NCBI RefSeq assembly: GCF_006171285.1
Contig: NZ_CP040889.1
Coordinates: 1,550,001-1,614,000, forward strand
Direction of reading: 5' to 3'
Length of the DNA: 64,000 nucleotides
Source of the DNA: Leclercia adecarboxylata
Lineage (GTDB): Bacteria; Pseudomonadota; Gammaproteobacteria; Enterobacterales; Enterobacteriaceae
Part shown: in pieces, positions 1 through 11,824 of the stretch
Numbering within the stretch: position 1 is the stretch's first letter
Layout of the letters: each line of letters begins with the position of its first letter
The notes under the pieces: generated by a model
The model's input: the letters and a program-made list of their open reading frames with translations, nothing else
Told to the model about the DNA's origin: nothing
Databases searched by the model: none
Made by a program: the position numbers and the translations under genes

Positions 1-69
1 AGCGATGTTAAAGCCCTGTTGGGTCACCGTAGTCGTAGCGCAGCAGAGCTGCGTGTGCAGGCGCAGTAA
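1..69 (+). CDS. gltB: Glutamate synthase large subunit, C-terminal end (partial)
   Basis: The window opens inside a reading frame that ends at the TAA at 67-69. Its last residues (SDVKALLGHRSRSAAELRVQ, then AQ) match the C-terminus of the NADPH-dependent glutamate synthase alpha chain. Only 22 codons are present, so no domain can be seen. Assignment rests on this tail and on gltD starting 9 bp downstream behind an AAGGA ribosome-binding site, as in the enterobacterial gltBD operon. Confidence 0.9.
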   Translation, partial: SDVKALLGHRSRSAAELRVQAQ

Positions 70-1497
<1,428 letters not shown>

Positions 1498-1542
1498 ACA
1501 CTACGGTCCGGCGGGATCCACTCTCGTCGGGCCGCACAGGAC

Positions 1543-1571
1543 AAAAAAAAGGGCCAATGGCCCTTTTTTTA
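1543..1571. terminator. Bidirectional intrinsic terminator between gltD and sspB
   Basis: An A-run, the inverted repeat GGGCC-AAT-GGCCC, and a T-run. The structure reads as a Rho-independent terminator on both strands and lies between convergent genes. The sspB stop codon (1569-1571) lies at its edge. Confidence 0.9.
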
Positions 1572-2066
1572 TTTCACAACGCGTAACGATGGACGCCCAC
1601 CGCGCGGCGGCGGTGTATCGTCAGGATCATCGTCGTGATCGGGTTTATCGCCGTCGATAATCGACATGACCGGCTCGCTTTCGCTCTCGGTCGCGCCATT
1701 TTCATCGTTGAGGCTGGAAACGTCTTCATCATAAGCCGCTTCCGGCTCAAACATGGTGCCCGCGCCGTTTTCACGCGCATAGATTGCCAGTACGGCAGCC
1801 AGCGGCACAGAAACCTGACGCGGAACGCCGCCGAAGCGGGCATTGAAGCGCACTTCGTCGTTCGCCAGCTCAAGACCGCCCACCGCGCGCGGCGCGATGT
1901 TCAGCACAATTTGCCCGTCACGTGCGTATTCCATAGGAACCTGCACGCCCGGTAACGTCACATCCACTACCAGGTGCGGCGTGAGCTGGTTATCCAGCAG
2001 CCATTCATAGAAGGCACGCAGCAGATACGGACGGCGCGGAGACAGCTGTGACATTTCCACAATCAT
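1569..2066 (-). CDS. sspB: ClpXP adaptor / stringent starvation protein B
   Basis: 165 aa. SspB is a dimeric adaptor that delivers ssrA-tagged peptides and RseA fragments to the ClpXP protease. The N-terminal substrate-binding fold is well conserved (RRPYLLRAFYEWLLDNQ near residue 10; FNARFGGVPRQV near residue 75). A long acidic linker follows, then the short C-terminal tail RGGRPSLRVVK that docks on the ClpX zinc domain. The ATG at 2066 overlaps the sspA stop by one base (TAATG), so translational coupling is likely. An internal ATG at 2054 (MSQLS) aligns better with the E. coli start and is a possible alternative. Confidence 0.96.
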   Translation of the reverse strand: MIVEMSQLSPRRPYLLRAFYEWLLDNQLTPHLVVDVTLPGVQVPMEYARDGQIVLNIAPRAVGGLELANDEVRFNARFGGVPRQVSVPLAAVLAIYARENGAGTMFEPEAAYDEDVSSLNDENGATESESEPVMSIIDGDKPDHDDDPDDTPPPRGGRPSLRVVK

Positions 2067-2704
2067 TAGCCCCGGCCGAGACGCATTTCACGTTCAGCTT
2101 CAGTCAGAGAAGCCAGGAAAGAGTCGCGTTCAAATACGCGCGTCATATAGCCTTTCAGCTCTTTCGCGCCCGGACCGCTGAACTCAACGCCCAGAATCGG
2201 CAGACGCCACAGCAGCGGAGCCAGGTAGCAGTCTACCAGGCTGAACTCGTCGCTCAGGAAGAATGGACGCTGACCGAACACCGGTGCGATGGCCAGCAGC
2301 TCTTCACGCAGCTGTTTACGCGCGGCATCGGCTTCTGAGGAGGAACCGTTAGCAATAACGTTCATCAGCGTATACCAGTCTTTCTCGATACGCTGCATGT
2401 ACAGACGGCTTTCCCCACGCGCAACCGGGTAGACCGGCATCAGCGGCGGATGCGGGAAACGCTCATCCAGATATTCCATAATGATACGGGATTCCCACAG
2501 GGTCAGCTCACGATCCACCAGCGTTGGCACGCTCTGGCTTGGGTTGAGATCGATCAGATCCTGAGGCGGGTTATCCTTTTCCACATGCTCGATCTCAAAA
2601 CTGACACCCTTCTCGGCCAGCACGATACGAACCTGATGGCTATAAATGTCAGTAGGACCAGAAAACAGCGTCATTACCGAACGTTTGTTGGCAGCGACAG
2701 CCAT
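2066..2704 (-). CDS. sspA: Stringent starvation protein A
   Basis: 212 aa, matching SspA length. It has a glutathione-S-transferase fold but acts as an RNA-polymerase-associated protein that promotes acid-resistance and stationary-phase expression by lowering H-NS. The N-terminal thioredoxin-like half (TLFSGPTDIYSHQVRIVLAEKG) and the conserved YLDERFPHPPLMPVYP surface loop (about residues 78-93), known from E. coli to be needed for function, are both present. The ATG follows a strong CTGGAGG site. First gene of sspAB. Confidence 0.97.
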   Translation of the reverse strand: MAVAANKRSVMTLFSGPTDIYSHQVRIVLAEKGVSFEIEHVEKDNPPQDLIDLNPSQSVPTLVDRELTLWESRIIMEYLDERFPHPPLMPVYPVARGESRLYMQRIEKDWYTLMNVIANGSSSEADAARKQLREELLAIAPVFGQRPFFLSDEFSLVDCYLAPLLWRLPILGVEFSGPGAKELKGYMTRVFERDSFLASLTEAEREMRLGRG

Positions 2705-2958
2705 GAAAACCTCCAGGTATATTCAGAATTTTTACTGCTACCGGCCATACAGGCCAGCCAGATGTTTTACTGCCCATCCCAGGGAATTCTTAATCCTGTT
2801 CAAAAAGAGAACAAAAATCGAGCATTCACCGTTATTTGGACACAAAAGTGGATGATAGTTTACCAGATTTTGCGACCTTTGTGGTGAGGGGATTCTGGAA
2901 ATGCGGAAAAAGAGGTCAGAAAGGAAGTCTGCAAGGGAAGGCGTTGCGCTTTCGCCAT
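2705..2958 (-). promoter_or_regulatory. sspA upstream region
   Basis: This gap separates sspA from the rpsI terminator and must hold the sspA promoter. The only clear element is the CTGGAGG ribosome-binding site next to the sspA start. I see no convincing consensus -10/-35 pair. That fits the growth-rate-inversely regulated sspA promoter known in E. coli, but this is inference. Short open frames here show no family resemblance. Confidence 0.5.
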
Positions 2959-2984
2959 AAAAAAACCCGCCGAAGCGGGTTTTT
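2959..2984 (-). terminator. Intrinsic terminator after rpsI
   Basis: On the minus strand: AAAAA, CCCGC-TTCG-GCGGG, then a T-run. The stem is GC-rich with a UUCG tetraloop, 30 bp beyond the rpsI stop. It ends the rplM-rpsI operon before sspA. Confidence 0.92.
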
Positions 2985-3016
2985 CGCAAATTGTTGTCTG
3001 CCGAAGCAGAAACCAA

Positions 3017-3412
<396 letters not shown>

Positions 3413-3424
3413 CTATAATCCCGA

Positions 3425-4022
<598 letters not shown>

Positions 4023-4101
4023 GAGAAGTCAGGGGTAAAGATCGACCCCTAATTGTGATTTGACGCGGGTTTTTCCGGGGTGTGGAAAGTGCGCTCTGGT
4101 G

Positions 4102-4136
4102 CCCTCACCCCCAGCCCCTCTCCCACGGGGAGAGGG
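4102..4136. repeat. Short dispersed CCCTCTCCC/GGGAGAGGG repeat, copy 1
   Basis: CCCTCACCCCCAGCCCC followed by a small inverted repeat, CCCTCTCCC-ACG-GGGAGAGGG-like. The same unit in opposite orientation occurs at 17596-17631 with the same flanking CCCTAACCCTC-like arm. It lies just beyond the zapE stop. The form resembles the REP-type intergenic repeats common in enterobacteria. Confidence 0.7.
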
Positions 4137-4145
4137 TAGCTATCT

Positions 4146-5270
4146 TTAAGGCATGTGTTCGCGCTTGAGGTACTCTTCGCTCTGCATCTCCTGCAGGCGT
4201 GACAGGCAGCGCTGGAACTCAAACTTCAGCCGCTCCCCCTGATAGATCTCATATAAAGGCACGGCGGCGCTCACCACCAGCTTAACGTGGCGCTCGTAAA
4301 ACTCATCCACCAGCGCGATAAAACGTCGGGCTTCGCTCTCCATTAGCGTGGTCATCACCGGCACATGAAACAGCATTACCGTATGGAACAGGCGCGAGAG
4401 CGCAATATAGTCGTGCTGGCTGCGGGCATCGACACAGAGGGTATCAAACGACACGGCGAGGGTCTGGTTGACGACGCCCAGCGTTTGCAACGGACGATGG
4501 TTTACCTCCAGCACCGGGGCGTCACCCCGTTCCGCACCGGCCAGCGCCAGCCACAGTTTGTCCATCTGCTGCTGTGTCTCTTGATTTAACGGCGAAATCC
4601 ACAGATGGGCCTGGGTCAGGGTACGCAGACGGTAATCGACGCCAGCATCCACGTTCATGATGTCGCAATGCTCTTTAATCGCCGTGATAGCGGGCAGGAA
4701 ACGAGCGCGTTGCAGGCCGTTTCGGTAGAGCTCATCCGGCGGAATGTTTGACGTCGCCACCAGGGTAATGCCCCGGGCAAACAGCGCTTTCATTAAGCCG
4801 CCCAGCAGCATGGCGTCGGTAATGTCCGAGACAAAAAACTCATCGAAGCACAGCACATCGGTTTCGGCTTTAAAGCGTTCGGCGACGATATCCAGCGGAT
4901 CGCTCTGCCCCTGCAGAGCCGTCAGCTCCTCATGCACCCGCAGCATAAAGCGGTGAAAGTGCAGGCGCTGTTTACGCGTGCCGGGCAGGCTCTGATAAAA
5001 CAGATCCATCAGCCAGGTTTTGCCGCGTCCGACGCCTCCCCACATATATAAGCCGCGTACCGGCGCCACACTCTGGAGCTCTTTCTTGCCCAGCAGTCGT
5101 CCAAATGCGGCTTTTAACCCCCCGGCAGGCGCGGCCTCAACCGGCTTTGTTGTCAGTGCATGCCAGATGCTGTCCAGACGACTTACCGCTTCACGCTGGA
5201 CGTTATCTGGCTGATGGGTGCCCTCATTCAGGGCCTGTTGGTAACGCGATGTTGGGGAGAGGTTCTGCAT
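4146..5270 (-). CDS. zapE: Cell division protein ZapE (AFG1-like ATPase)
   Basis: 374 aa. ZapE is an AFG1/LACE1-type P-loop ATPase that associates with the Z-ring and, in E. coli, is needed at high temperature and low oxygen. Walker A is GGVGRGKT at residues 78-85. Walker B is DVLCFDEF with the DE pair at 142-143. A sensor-like LVATSNIPPDELY segment follows near residue 170. It is divergent from zapG, another division gene. The start ATG at 5270 gives the expected length. Confidence 0.95.
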   Translation of the reverse strand: MQNLSPTSRYQQALNEGTHQPDNVQREAVSRLDSIWHALTTKPVEAAPAGGLKAAFGRLLGKKELQSVAPVRGLYMWGGVGRGKTWLMDLFYQSLPGTRKQRLHFHRFMLRVHEELTALQGQSDPLDIVAERFKAETDVLCFDEFFVSDITDAMLLGGLMKALFARGITLVATSNIPPDELYRNGLQRARFLPAITAIKEHCDIMNVDAGVDYRLRTLTQAHLWISPLNQETQQQMDKLWLALAGAERGDAPVLEVNHRPLQTLGVVNQTLAVSFDTLCVDARSQHDYIALSRLFHTVMLFHVPVMTTLMESEARRFIALVDEFYERHVKLVVSAAVPLYEIYQGERLKFEFQRCLSRLQEMQSEEYLKREHMP

Positions 5271-5300
5271 GATGTTATTGTTATTCCTTCAATTAATACC

Positions 5301-5321
5301 CGTCAGACTGCGCAGTTGACG
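5301..5321. promoter_or_regulatory. Palindrome in the zapE-zapG divergent region
   Basis: CGTCAGACTGCGCAGTTGACG is a nearly perfect 21-bp palindrome (only the sixth pair is G/T), 31 bp upstream of the zapE ATG on the minus strand and next to an A7 run. The symmetry with almost no loop suggests a protein-binding site rather than a terminator. No regulator can be named. Confidence 0.4.
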
Positions 5322-5460
5322 AAAAAAAGGCCGTTCTACAGTACGCGATGATGCGGCGGGATTCCACTTCTAAGGAAATAGCGGTTATAGTGGCATAATC
5401 AGGCCCTGGCATGGAGCCGAGCCAACACCCTACGGAACCACAAGACAACGGGAGAAGTTC

Positions 5461-5859
5461 ATGACCTGGGAATATGCGCTAATTGGTTTAGTCGTCGGCA
5501 TCGCTATTGGCGCCGTGGCCATGCGTTTTGGAAATCGCAAACTGCGTCAGCAACAGGCGTTGCAGTACGAACTGGAAAAGAACAAAGCTGAGCTGGAAGA
5601 GTATCGTGAAGAGCTGGTAAGCCACTTTGCTCAGAGCGCCGAGTTGCTGGACAACATGGCGCATGATTACCGTCAGCTTTATCAGCACATGGCGAAAAGC
5701 TCCAGCAGCCTGTTGCCGGAGATGAGCGCGGAAAACAATCCGTTCCGCAACCGTCTGGCGGAATCCGAAGCCGGTAACGATCAGGCCCCGGTCCAGATGC
5801 CACGTGACTACTCCGAAGGTGCATCCGGCCTGCTGCGCGGTGGCGCAAAGCGCGAATAA
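5461..5859 (+). CDS. zapG: Z-ring associated inner-membrane protein ZapG (YhcB, DUF1043)
   Basis: 132 aa. One N-terminal membrane segment (ALIGLVVGIAIGAVAM, residues 6-21) is followed by an arginine-rich cytoplasmic edge and a coiled-coil stretch (about residues 28-65, heptad-like with many Q/E/K). The C-terminal tail is disordered and ends in LLRGGAKRE. In E. coli YhcB/ZapG links the divisome, elongasome and phospholipid/LPS synthesis. Strong GGGAG ribosome-binding site before the ATG. A hairpin terminator lies 22 bp downstream. Confidence 0.94.
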   Translation: MTWEYALIGLVVGIAIGAVAMRFGNRKLRQQQALQYELEKNKAELEEYREELVSHFAQSAELLDNMAHDYRQLYQHMAKSSSSLLPEMSAENNPFRNRLAESEAGNDQAPVQMPRDYSEGASGLLRGGAKRE

Positions 5860-5881
5860 TCGCATATCGAAAATAAATTTT

Positions 5882-5910
5882 ACGGGCGCAGCCCTTGCGC
5901 CCGTCCTTTC
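5882..5910 (+). terminator. Terminator after zapG
   Basis: ACGGGCGCA-GCCCT-TGCGCCCGT, a 9-bp stem, followed by a C/T-rich tract (CCTTTCTT). It stands shortly after the zapG stop and before degQ. Confidence 0.75.
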
Positions 5911-6029
5911 TTCCCGACCCCAGCTATTATTTAGTCAAACACCTCATTGTTCAGCGTTTTAAAATTCAATAACATCAGACTGTTTTAGGGCCGTTATTCC
6001 TTCATTCCAGGTTGCGAGAGCCAGCATAA

Positions 6030-7394
6030 ATGAACAAGAAAAATCAGCTGTTGAGCGCGTTAGCATTGAGCATCGGATTATCCCTGTCGGCCTCTTATCC
6101 GCTGGCCGCCGCACTCCCTTCGCAGGTTCCGGGCGAGGCCGCGCTGCCGAGCCTGGCCCCGATGCTGGAAAAGGTCCTCCCCGCTGTGGTGAGCGTGCAG
6201 GTCGAAGGTACCGCCGTGCAGAGCCAGCGCATTCCGGAAGAGCTGAAAAAATATTTTGGCGACGAAGCCCCCGAACAGGCGCAGCCTTTTGAAGGGCTGG
6301 GCTCCGGCGTGGTGATTGACGCCGCCAAGGGCTATGTCCTGACCAATAACCACGTTATCAGCCATGCCGATAAAATCAGCGTGCAGATGAACGATGGCCG
6401 GGAGTTCGACGCCAAACTGATTGGCGGTGACGATCAGAGCGACATCGCATTGCTGCAGCTGCAGAATCCCACCGGCCTGACGCAAATCGCTATTGCTGAT
6501 TCCGATAAGCTGCGCGTGGGTGATTTCGCGGTGGCGGTAGGTAACCCCTTCGGCCTCGGGCAGACCGCCACGTCCGGCATCGTCTCTGCGCTGGGTCGCA
6601 GTGGTCTGAATCTCGAAGGGCTGGAAAACTTTATCCAGACCGACGCCTCCATTAACCGGGGCAACTCCGGCGGCGCGCTGCTGAATCTCAACGGCGAGCT
6701 GATTGGTATTAACACCGCGATCCTCGCCCCTGGCGGCGGCAGCGTCGGGATTGGCTTTGCCATCCCCAGCAATATGGCCCGTACCCTGGCGCAGCAGCTG
6801 ATTGAGTTTGGCGAAGTGAAGCGCGGCCTGCTGGGCATTAAAGGCACGGAAATGAGCGCCGATATCGCCAAAGCGTTCAACCTGAACGTGCAGCGCGGTG
6901 CCTTCGTCAGCGAAGTGCTGCCGAATTCCGGCTCTGCAAAAGCGGGCGTGAAATCCGGGGACGTCATCGTCAGCCTGAACGATAAACCGCTGAGCAGCTT
7001 TGCCGAACTGCGCTCGCGCATCGCCACCACCGAGCCTGGCGCCACGGTTAAGCTCGGCATTTTACGTGACGGAAAACCGCTGGATCTGCAGGTTACACTG
7101 GATAAAAGCACCTCGTCATCGGCCAGCGCAGAGATGATTGCCCCGGCGCTGCAGGGGGCGACCTTGAGTGACGGGCAGTTAAAAGACGGCACCAAAGGCA
7201 TCACCCTTGATAGCGTCGAGAAGAGCAGCCCTGCCGCACAGGCGGGTCTGCATGAGAATGATGTGATTATTGGGGTGAACCGCGTTCGCGTGCAGTCTAT
7301 CGCCGAAATGCGCAAAGTGCTGGAAACTAAACCGACCGTTATCGCCCTGCAGATCGTGCGCGGCAACGACACGCTCTATATCTTGCTGCGTTAA
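6030..7394 (+). CDS. degQ: Periplasmic serine endoprotease/chaperone DegQ
   Basis: 454 aa, typical of DegQ. A signal peptide covers residues 1-28 (ALALSIGLSLSASYPLAAA). An S1C trypsin-like domain follows with the catalytic triad His108 (TNNHV), Asp138 (SDIALLQL) and Ser213 (RGNSGGAL), then two PDZ domains (about 260-350 and 365-450; carboxylate-binding loop GLLGI at the start of PDZ1). It degrades and refolds misfolded periplasmic proteins as cage-forming oligomers. degS follows in the same direction after 88 bp, but a stem-loop and separate spacing suggest degS has its own expression. Confidence 0.97.
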   Translation: MNKKNQLLSALALSIGLSLSASYPLAAALPSQVPGEAALPSLAPMLEKVLPAVVSVQVEGTAVQSQRIPEELKKYFGDEAPEQAQPFEGLGSGVVIDAAKGYVLTNNHVISHADKISVQMNDGREFDAKLIGGDDQSDIALLQLQNPTGLTQIAIADSDKLRVGDFAVAVGNPFGLGQTATSGIVSALGRSGLNLEGLENFIQTDASINRGNSGGALLNLNGELIGINTAILAPGGGSVGIGFAIPSNMARTLAQQLIEFGEVKRGLLGIKGTEMSADIAKAFNLNVQRGAFVSEVLPNSGSAKAGVKSGDVIVSLNDKPLSSFAELRSRIATTEPGATVKLGILRDGKPLDLQVTLDKSTSSSASAEMIAPALQGATLSDGQLKDGTKGITLDSVEKSSPAAQAGLHENDVIIGVNRVRVQSIAEMRKVLETKPTVIALQIVRGNDTLYILLR

Positions 7395-7405
7395 GCCTGT
7401 ACCTG

Positions 7406-7434
7406 TCCGGACATCGACCCGTGTGATGTCCGGA
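7406..7434. other. Stem-loop between degQ and degS
   Basis: TCCGGACATC and GATGTCCGGA form a perfect 10-bp stem with a 9-nt loop, 12 bp after the degQ stop. No T-tract follows, so it is a weak terminator candidate or a transcript-stabilising or processing hairpin. Confidence 0.6.
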
Positions 7435-7482
7435 TAAGTCATGCTATGCTGCTTGCGTTCTCCCTTTAACGACGCCCGTATC

Positions 7483-8550
7483 ATGGTTTTGAAGCTAATT
7501 CGTTCGGTCGCCATCGGCCTGGTTGTAGGTGGCCTGTTACTGGCCGCGATGCCCTCTTTACGTCAGTTCAATCAGCTGGCTGCGCCGCAGTTCGACAGCG
7601 CTGATGAAACGCCTGCCAGCTACAATCAGGCAGTACGCCGCGCCGCCCCTGCGGTGGTCAACGTTTATAACCGTGGGCTGAACAGCACCAGCCATAACCA
7701 GCTGGAGATCCGCACCCTGGGCTCCGGGGTGATCATGGATGAACGCGGCTACATTATTACCAACAAACATGTCATCAACGATGCCGACCAGATCATCGTT
7801 GCGCTGCAGGATGGCCGCGTCTTTGAAGCCCTGCTCGTTGGTTCAGACAGCCTGACGGATCTGGCAGTCCTCAAAATCAACGCCACGGGCGGTCTGCCGG
7901 TTATCCCCATCAATCGTAAACGGACGCCGCATATCGGCGACGTGGTGCTGGCGATTGGTAACCCCTATAACCTCGGGCAGACCATTACTCAGGGGATTAT
8001 CAGCGCCACCGGGCGTATCGGCCTGAACCCTTCCGGACGTCAGAACTTCCTGCAAACCGATGCCTCCATCAACCACGGCAACTCCGGCGGCGCGCTGGTG
8101 AACTCGCTGGGCGAACTGATGGGCATCAACACCCTGTCGTTTGATAAAAGCAACGACGGCGAAACTCCCGAAGGTATCGGCTTCGCGATCCCGTTCCAGT
8201 TGGCCAACAAGATTATGGATAAGCTGATTCGCGACGGACGCGTGATCCGCGGCTACATTGGCATCGGCGGGCGTGAGATTGCTCCGCTGCACGCTCAGGG
8301 TGGCGGCATCGATCAGATTCAGGGGATTGTGGTGAACGAAGTCACCTCCGGCGGACCGGCGGCAGAAGCAGGCATTAAGGTCAACGATGTGATCGTCTCG
8401 GTGAACGGTAAACCGGCGCTGTCGGCGCTGGAAACCATGGACCAGGTGGCGGAGATCAGGCCTGGCTCAATCATCCCGGTGGAAGTGATGCGTGATGATA
8501 AGAAACTGACCCTGCAGGTGACCATTCAGGAATATCCGGCCACCAACTGA
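7483..8550 (+). CDS. degS: Site-1 regulatory protease DegS (sigma-E stress response)
   Basis: 355 aa from the ATG at 7483 (MVLKLIRS), which reproduces the family start; an in-frame ATG at 7441 would add 14 unlikely residues before the membrane anchor. One N-terminal transmembrane segment (residues 8-23) anchors a periplasmic trypsin-like protease with triad His96, Asp126 and Ser201, followed by a single PDZ domain. DegS senses unfolded porin C-termini through the PDZ and makes the first cut in RseA, which frees sigma-E. Confidence 0.97.
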   Translation: MVLKLIRSVAIGLVVGGLLLAAMPSLRQFNQLAAPQFDSADETPASYNQAVRRAAPAVVNVYNRGLNSTSHNQLEIRTLGSGVIMDERGYIITNKHVINDADQIIVALQDGRVFEALLVGSDSLTDLAVLKINATGGLPVIPINRKRTPHIGDVVLAIGNPYNLGQTITQGIISATGRIGLNPSGRQNFLQTDASINHGNSGGALVNSLGELMGINTLSFDKSNDGETPEGIGFAIPFQLANKIMDKLIRDGRVIRGYIGIGGREIAPLHAQGGGIDQIQGIVVNEVTSGGPAAEAGIKVNDVIVSVNGKPALSALETMDQVAEIRPGSIIPVEVMRDDKKLTLQVTIQEYPATN

Positions 8551-8562
8551 GTCAGCAGGCAT

Positions 8563-8593
8563 AAAAAAACCGGAGCATCGACTCCGGTTTTTT
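8563..8593. terminator. Bidirectional terminator between degS and mdh
   Basis: A7, CCGGAG-CATCGA-CTCCGG, T6. Symmetric, placed between the convergent degS and mdh genes. Confidence 0.92.
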
Positions 8594-8617
8594 ATTGCCC
8601 CGAGGGAAGAGCGTCGC

Positions 8618-10431
<1,814 letters not shown>

Positions 10432-10518
10432 TCCCCTTCCCTGCTGCCGTCGCGGCGGGGAATCTTCTGCTCCCGCCTCGTTCACCCCTACAATCTGTTA
10501 TCTGCAATTTAACAAATA

Positions 10519-10575
10519 GTGCGATTTTCTGCCCAAATACATTCACTCAGTGAATGATAAAACGCAAAATCGCAC
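10519..10575. promoter_or_regulatory. Nested palindrome downstream of argR
   Basis: Outer arms GTGCGATTTT (10519-10528) and AAAATCGCAC (10566-10575) enclose an inner palindrome CATTCACT-C-AGTGAATG (10540-10556); both are centred within one base of 10547-10548. There is no T-run, so it is a poor terminator. The inner element has the shape of a TetR-family operator. It lies in the 376-bp argR-yhcN gap, which otherwise holds only the yhcN promoter. Confidence 0.5.
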
Positions 10576-10738
10576 GAATAATCAAAGTCCCGTATCCCAT
10601 TAATTTTATTAGAAATAAGTGACAAAACCCCGCTTAAACCCCGATTTTTTATTCCCTGTAGTTATAAAAATGCTTTTGCTTAATACGTGATTACACAAGA
10701 AACAATTAGCATGGTATTAATTTTTGCCGTTATTAGTG

Positions 10739-10769
10739 TATACTTGATTTTGTGATGAGGGTCACGAAA
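10739..10769 (+). promoter_or_regulatory. Putative yhcN promoter with CRP-like site
   Basis: A TATACT -10-like hexamer (10739-10744) is followed by TGTGA-N6-TCACG (10751-10766), close to the CRP consensus. If this -10 is used, the CRP-like site covers the start point, a position that would repress. No good -35 is visible. Computational resemblance only. Confidence 0.4.
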
Positions 10770-10807
10770 CGAAGACCCCAGTAAAGAATATGACGAGGAA
10801 AAGAATC

Positions 10808-11071
10808 ATGAAAATCAAAACTACCGTAGCCACGCTAAGCATTCTGTCTGTTCTCTCTTTCGGTGCCTTTGCCGCCGATTCAATCAACGCCGATCAGGCT
10901 CAGTCTCGTGAATCTATCGGTACCGTTTCAATCGGTGCAATCGGTACTTCGCCGATGGACATGAACCAGATGCTGAACAAAAAAGCCCAGGAGCAGGGTG
11001 CGTCTTCCTACCGCGTGATCGAAGCGCGTACCGGTGACCACTGGCATGCGACTGCTGAGCTGTACAAATAA
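10808..11071 (+). CDS. yhcN: DUF1471 periplasmic stress protein YhcN
   Basis: 87 aa from the ATG at 10808, after GAGGAAAAGAATC; an in-frame ATG at 10790 is less likely because the signal peptide would be delayed. Signal peptide residues 1-22 end in AFA-AD. The mature part is one DUF1471 (BhsA/YhcN) domain: ESIGTVSIGAIGTSPMD, then ASSYRVIEARTGDHWHATAELYK. In E. coli YhcN is linked to acid and peroxide stress. A paralog lies 113 bp downstream. Confidence 0.93.
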   Translation: MKIKTTVATLSILSVLSFGAFAADSINADQAQSRESIGTVSIGAIGTSPMDMNQMLNKKAQEQGASSYRVIEARTGDHWHATAELYK

Positions 11072-11184
11072 GTTTTACCAGGCACGACCCGAACTACCCG
11101 ATATCTCTGTTCAACGGCACCAGGCATAAAAATAGCAGCACAACCCTTCTCGCCGTTGAGCTTGCCCTGTAAGGAGTAAAGACT

Positions 11185-11448
11185 ATGAACACTAAATTAA
11201 TCATCGCCGCAGGTTTCGCTTCCGTTCTCTCATTTGGTGCCAGCGCAGCTGTACATCAGGTGAATGCCGATCAGGCACAAAGCCTGCAACCAATGGGAAG
11301 CATCTCTGTAGGTGCAGTTGCTGGTTCTCCGATGGATGTCCGTGAGGCACTGGCAGCAAAAGCTGAAAAAGCGGGCGCCAGCAGCTACCGCGTTACCGAA
11401 CTGAACACCGGCGACCACTGGCATGCGACCGCCGAGCTGTACAAATAA
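11185..11448 (+). CDS. DUF1471 periplasmic protein, tandem paralog of YhcN
   Basis: 87 aa, same length as the yhcN product, with an N-terminal signal peptide (cleavage near ASA-AV, residues 20-22). It shares the NADQAQS segment, SxGAxxxSPMD, GASSYRV and the last 13 residues (TGDHWHATAELYK) with YhcN, so it arose by tandem duplication. It has its own GTAAGGAG-type ribosome-binding site and a strong terminator. The intergenic stretch contains a weak TCAACGGC...GCCGTTGA inverted repeat (11111-11159). Exact function unknown; a role in stress or biofilm, as for the family, is inference. Confidence 0.88.
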   Translation: MNTKLIIAAGFASVLSFGASAAVHQVNADQAQSLQPMGSISVGAVAGSPMDVREALAAKAEKAGASSYRVTELNTGDHWHATAELYK

Positions 11449-11474
11449 ACCCTCGTCGTATTGATTTACGACTT

Positions 11475-11500
11475 GCCCCTGCTCCGCAGGGGCTTTTTTA
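11475..11500 (+). terminator. Terminator after the second DUF1471 gene
   Basis: GCCCCTGC-TCC-GCAGGGGC followed by T6. A strong Rho-independent terminator, 26 bp after the stop and before the convergent yhcO. Confidence 0.93.
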
Positions 11501-11509
11501 TGCCCTTCA

Positions 11510-11779
11510 CTAACGTACGTTAAAGCGAATCTGCCCTTCCAGCTCCTCTTCCGCCTCATCAAACAGCAGGATCAGCGCGCCAAAACGCCTGCGCAGCTTT
11601 TCCGGCAAATGGATAAATTCGATTTCAAGCGGTAGCGGCAACTGGCTGCTGGTGACGATGTCCCACAGGGAGTCCAGATCCGTCACGCTCTCCTGTCCCA
11701 TGCCAAAGGCTCGTGAAAATTCACGGTAGAAGTCTTCCTGACTGTCGATTTCATCAAAATCAAACGTATAGATATTCAT
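11510..11779 (-). CDS. yhcO: Barstar-family protein YhcO
   Basis: 89 aa. It matches the barstar (barnase inhibitor) family: N-terminal [19 protein letters not shown], central [11 protein letters not shown], and C-terminal acidic LLFDEAEEE. No barnase-like RNase gene is in the neighbourhood, so its partner is unknown. As in E. coli it stands alone between yhcN and the aae region. Acidic and cytoplasmic, with no signal peptide. Confidence 0.92.
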   Translation of the reverse strand: MNIYTFDFDEIDSQEDFYREFSRAFGMGQESVTDLDSLWDIVTSSQLPLPLEIEFIHLPEKLRRRFGALILLFDEAEEELEGQIRFNVR

Positions 11780-11824
11780 TGCCAGCCACCCCGTCCAGGT
11801 GGGCGGCTTAAGCCGCCCTGTCGA

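Noticed and set aside
2450..2887. Open frames on the plus strand across sspA and its upstream region
   Set aside because: Antisense to sspA and running into its promoter region; no similarity to known proteins.
6434..7372. Antisense open frame inside degQ (312 aa)
   Set aside because: Shadow of degQ; low-complexity Ser/Pro/Arg composition and no ribosome-binding site.
11510..11779. YhcO as the antitoxin half of a barnase-barstar toxin pair
   Set aside because: No barnase-like RNase gene is adjacent; neighbours are DUF1471 proteins and an aldehyde dehydrogenase. It is a stand-alone barstar homolog in E. coli too.
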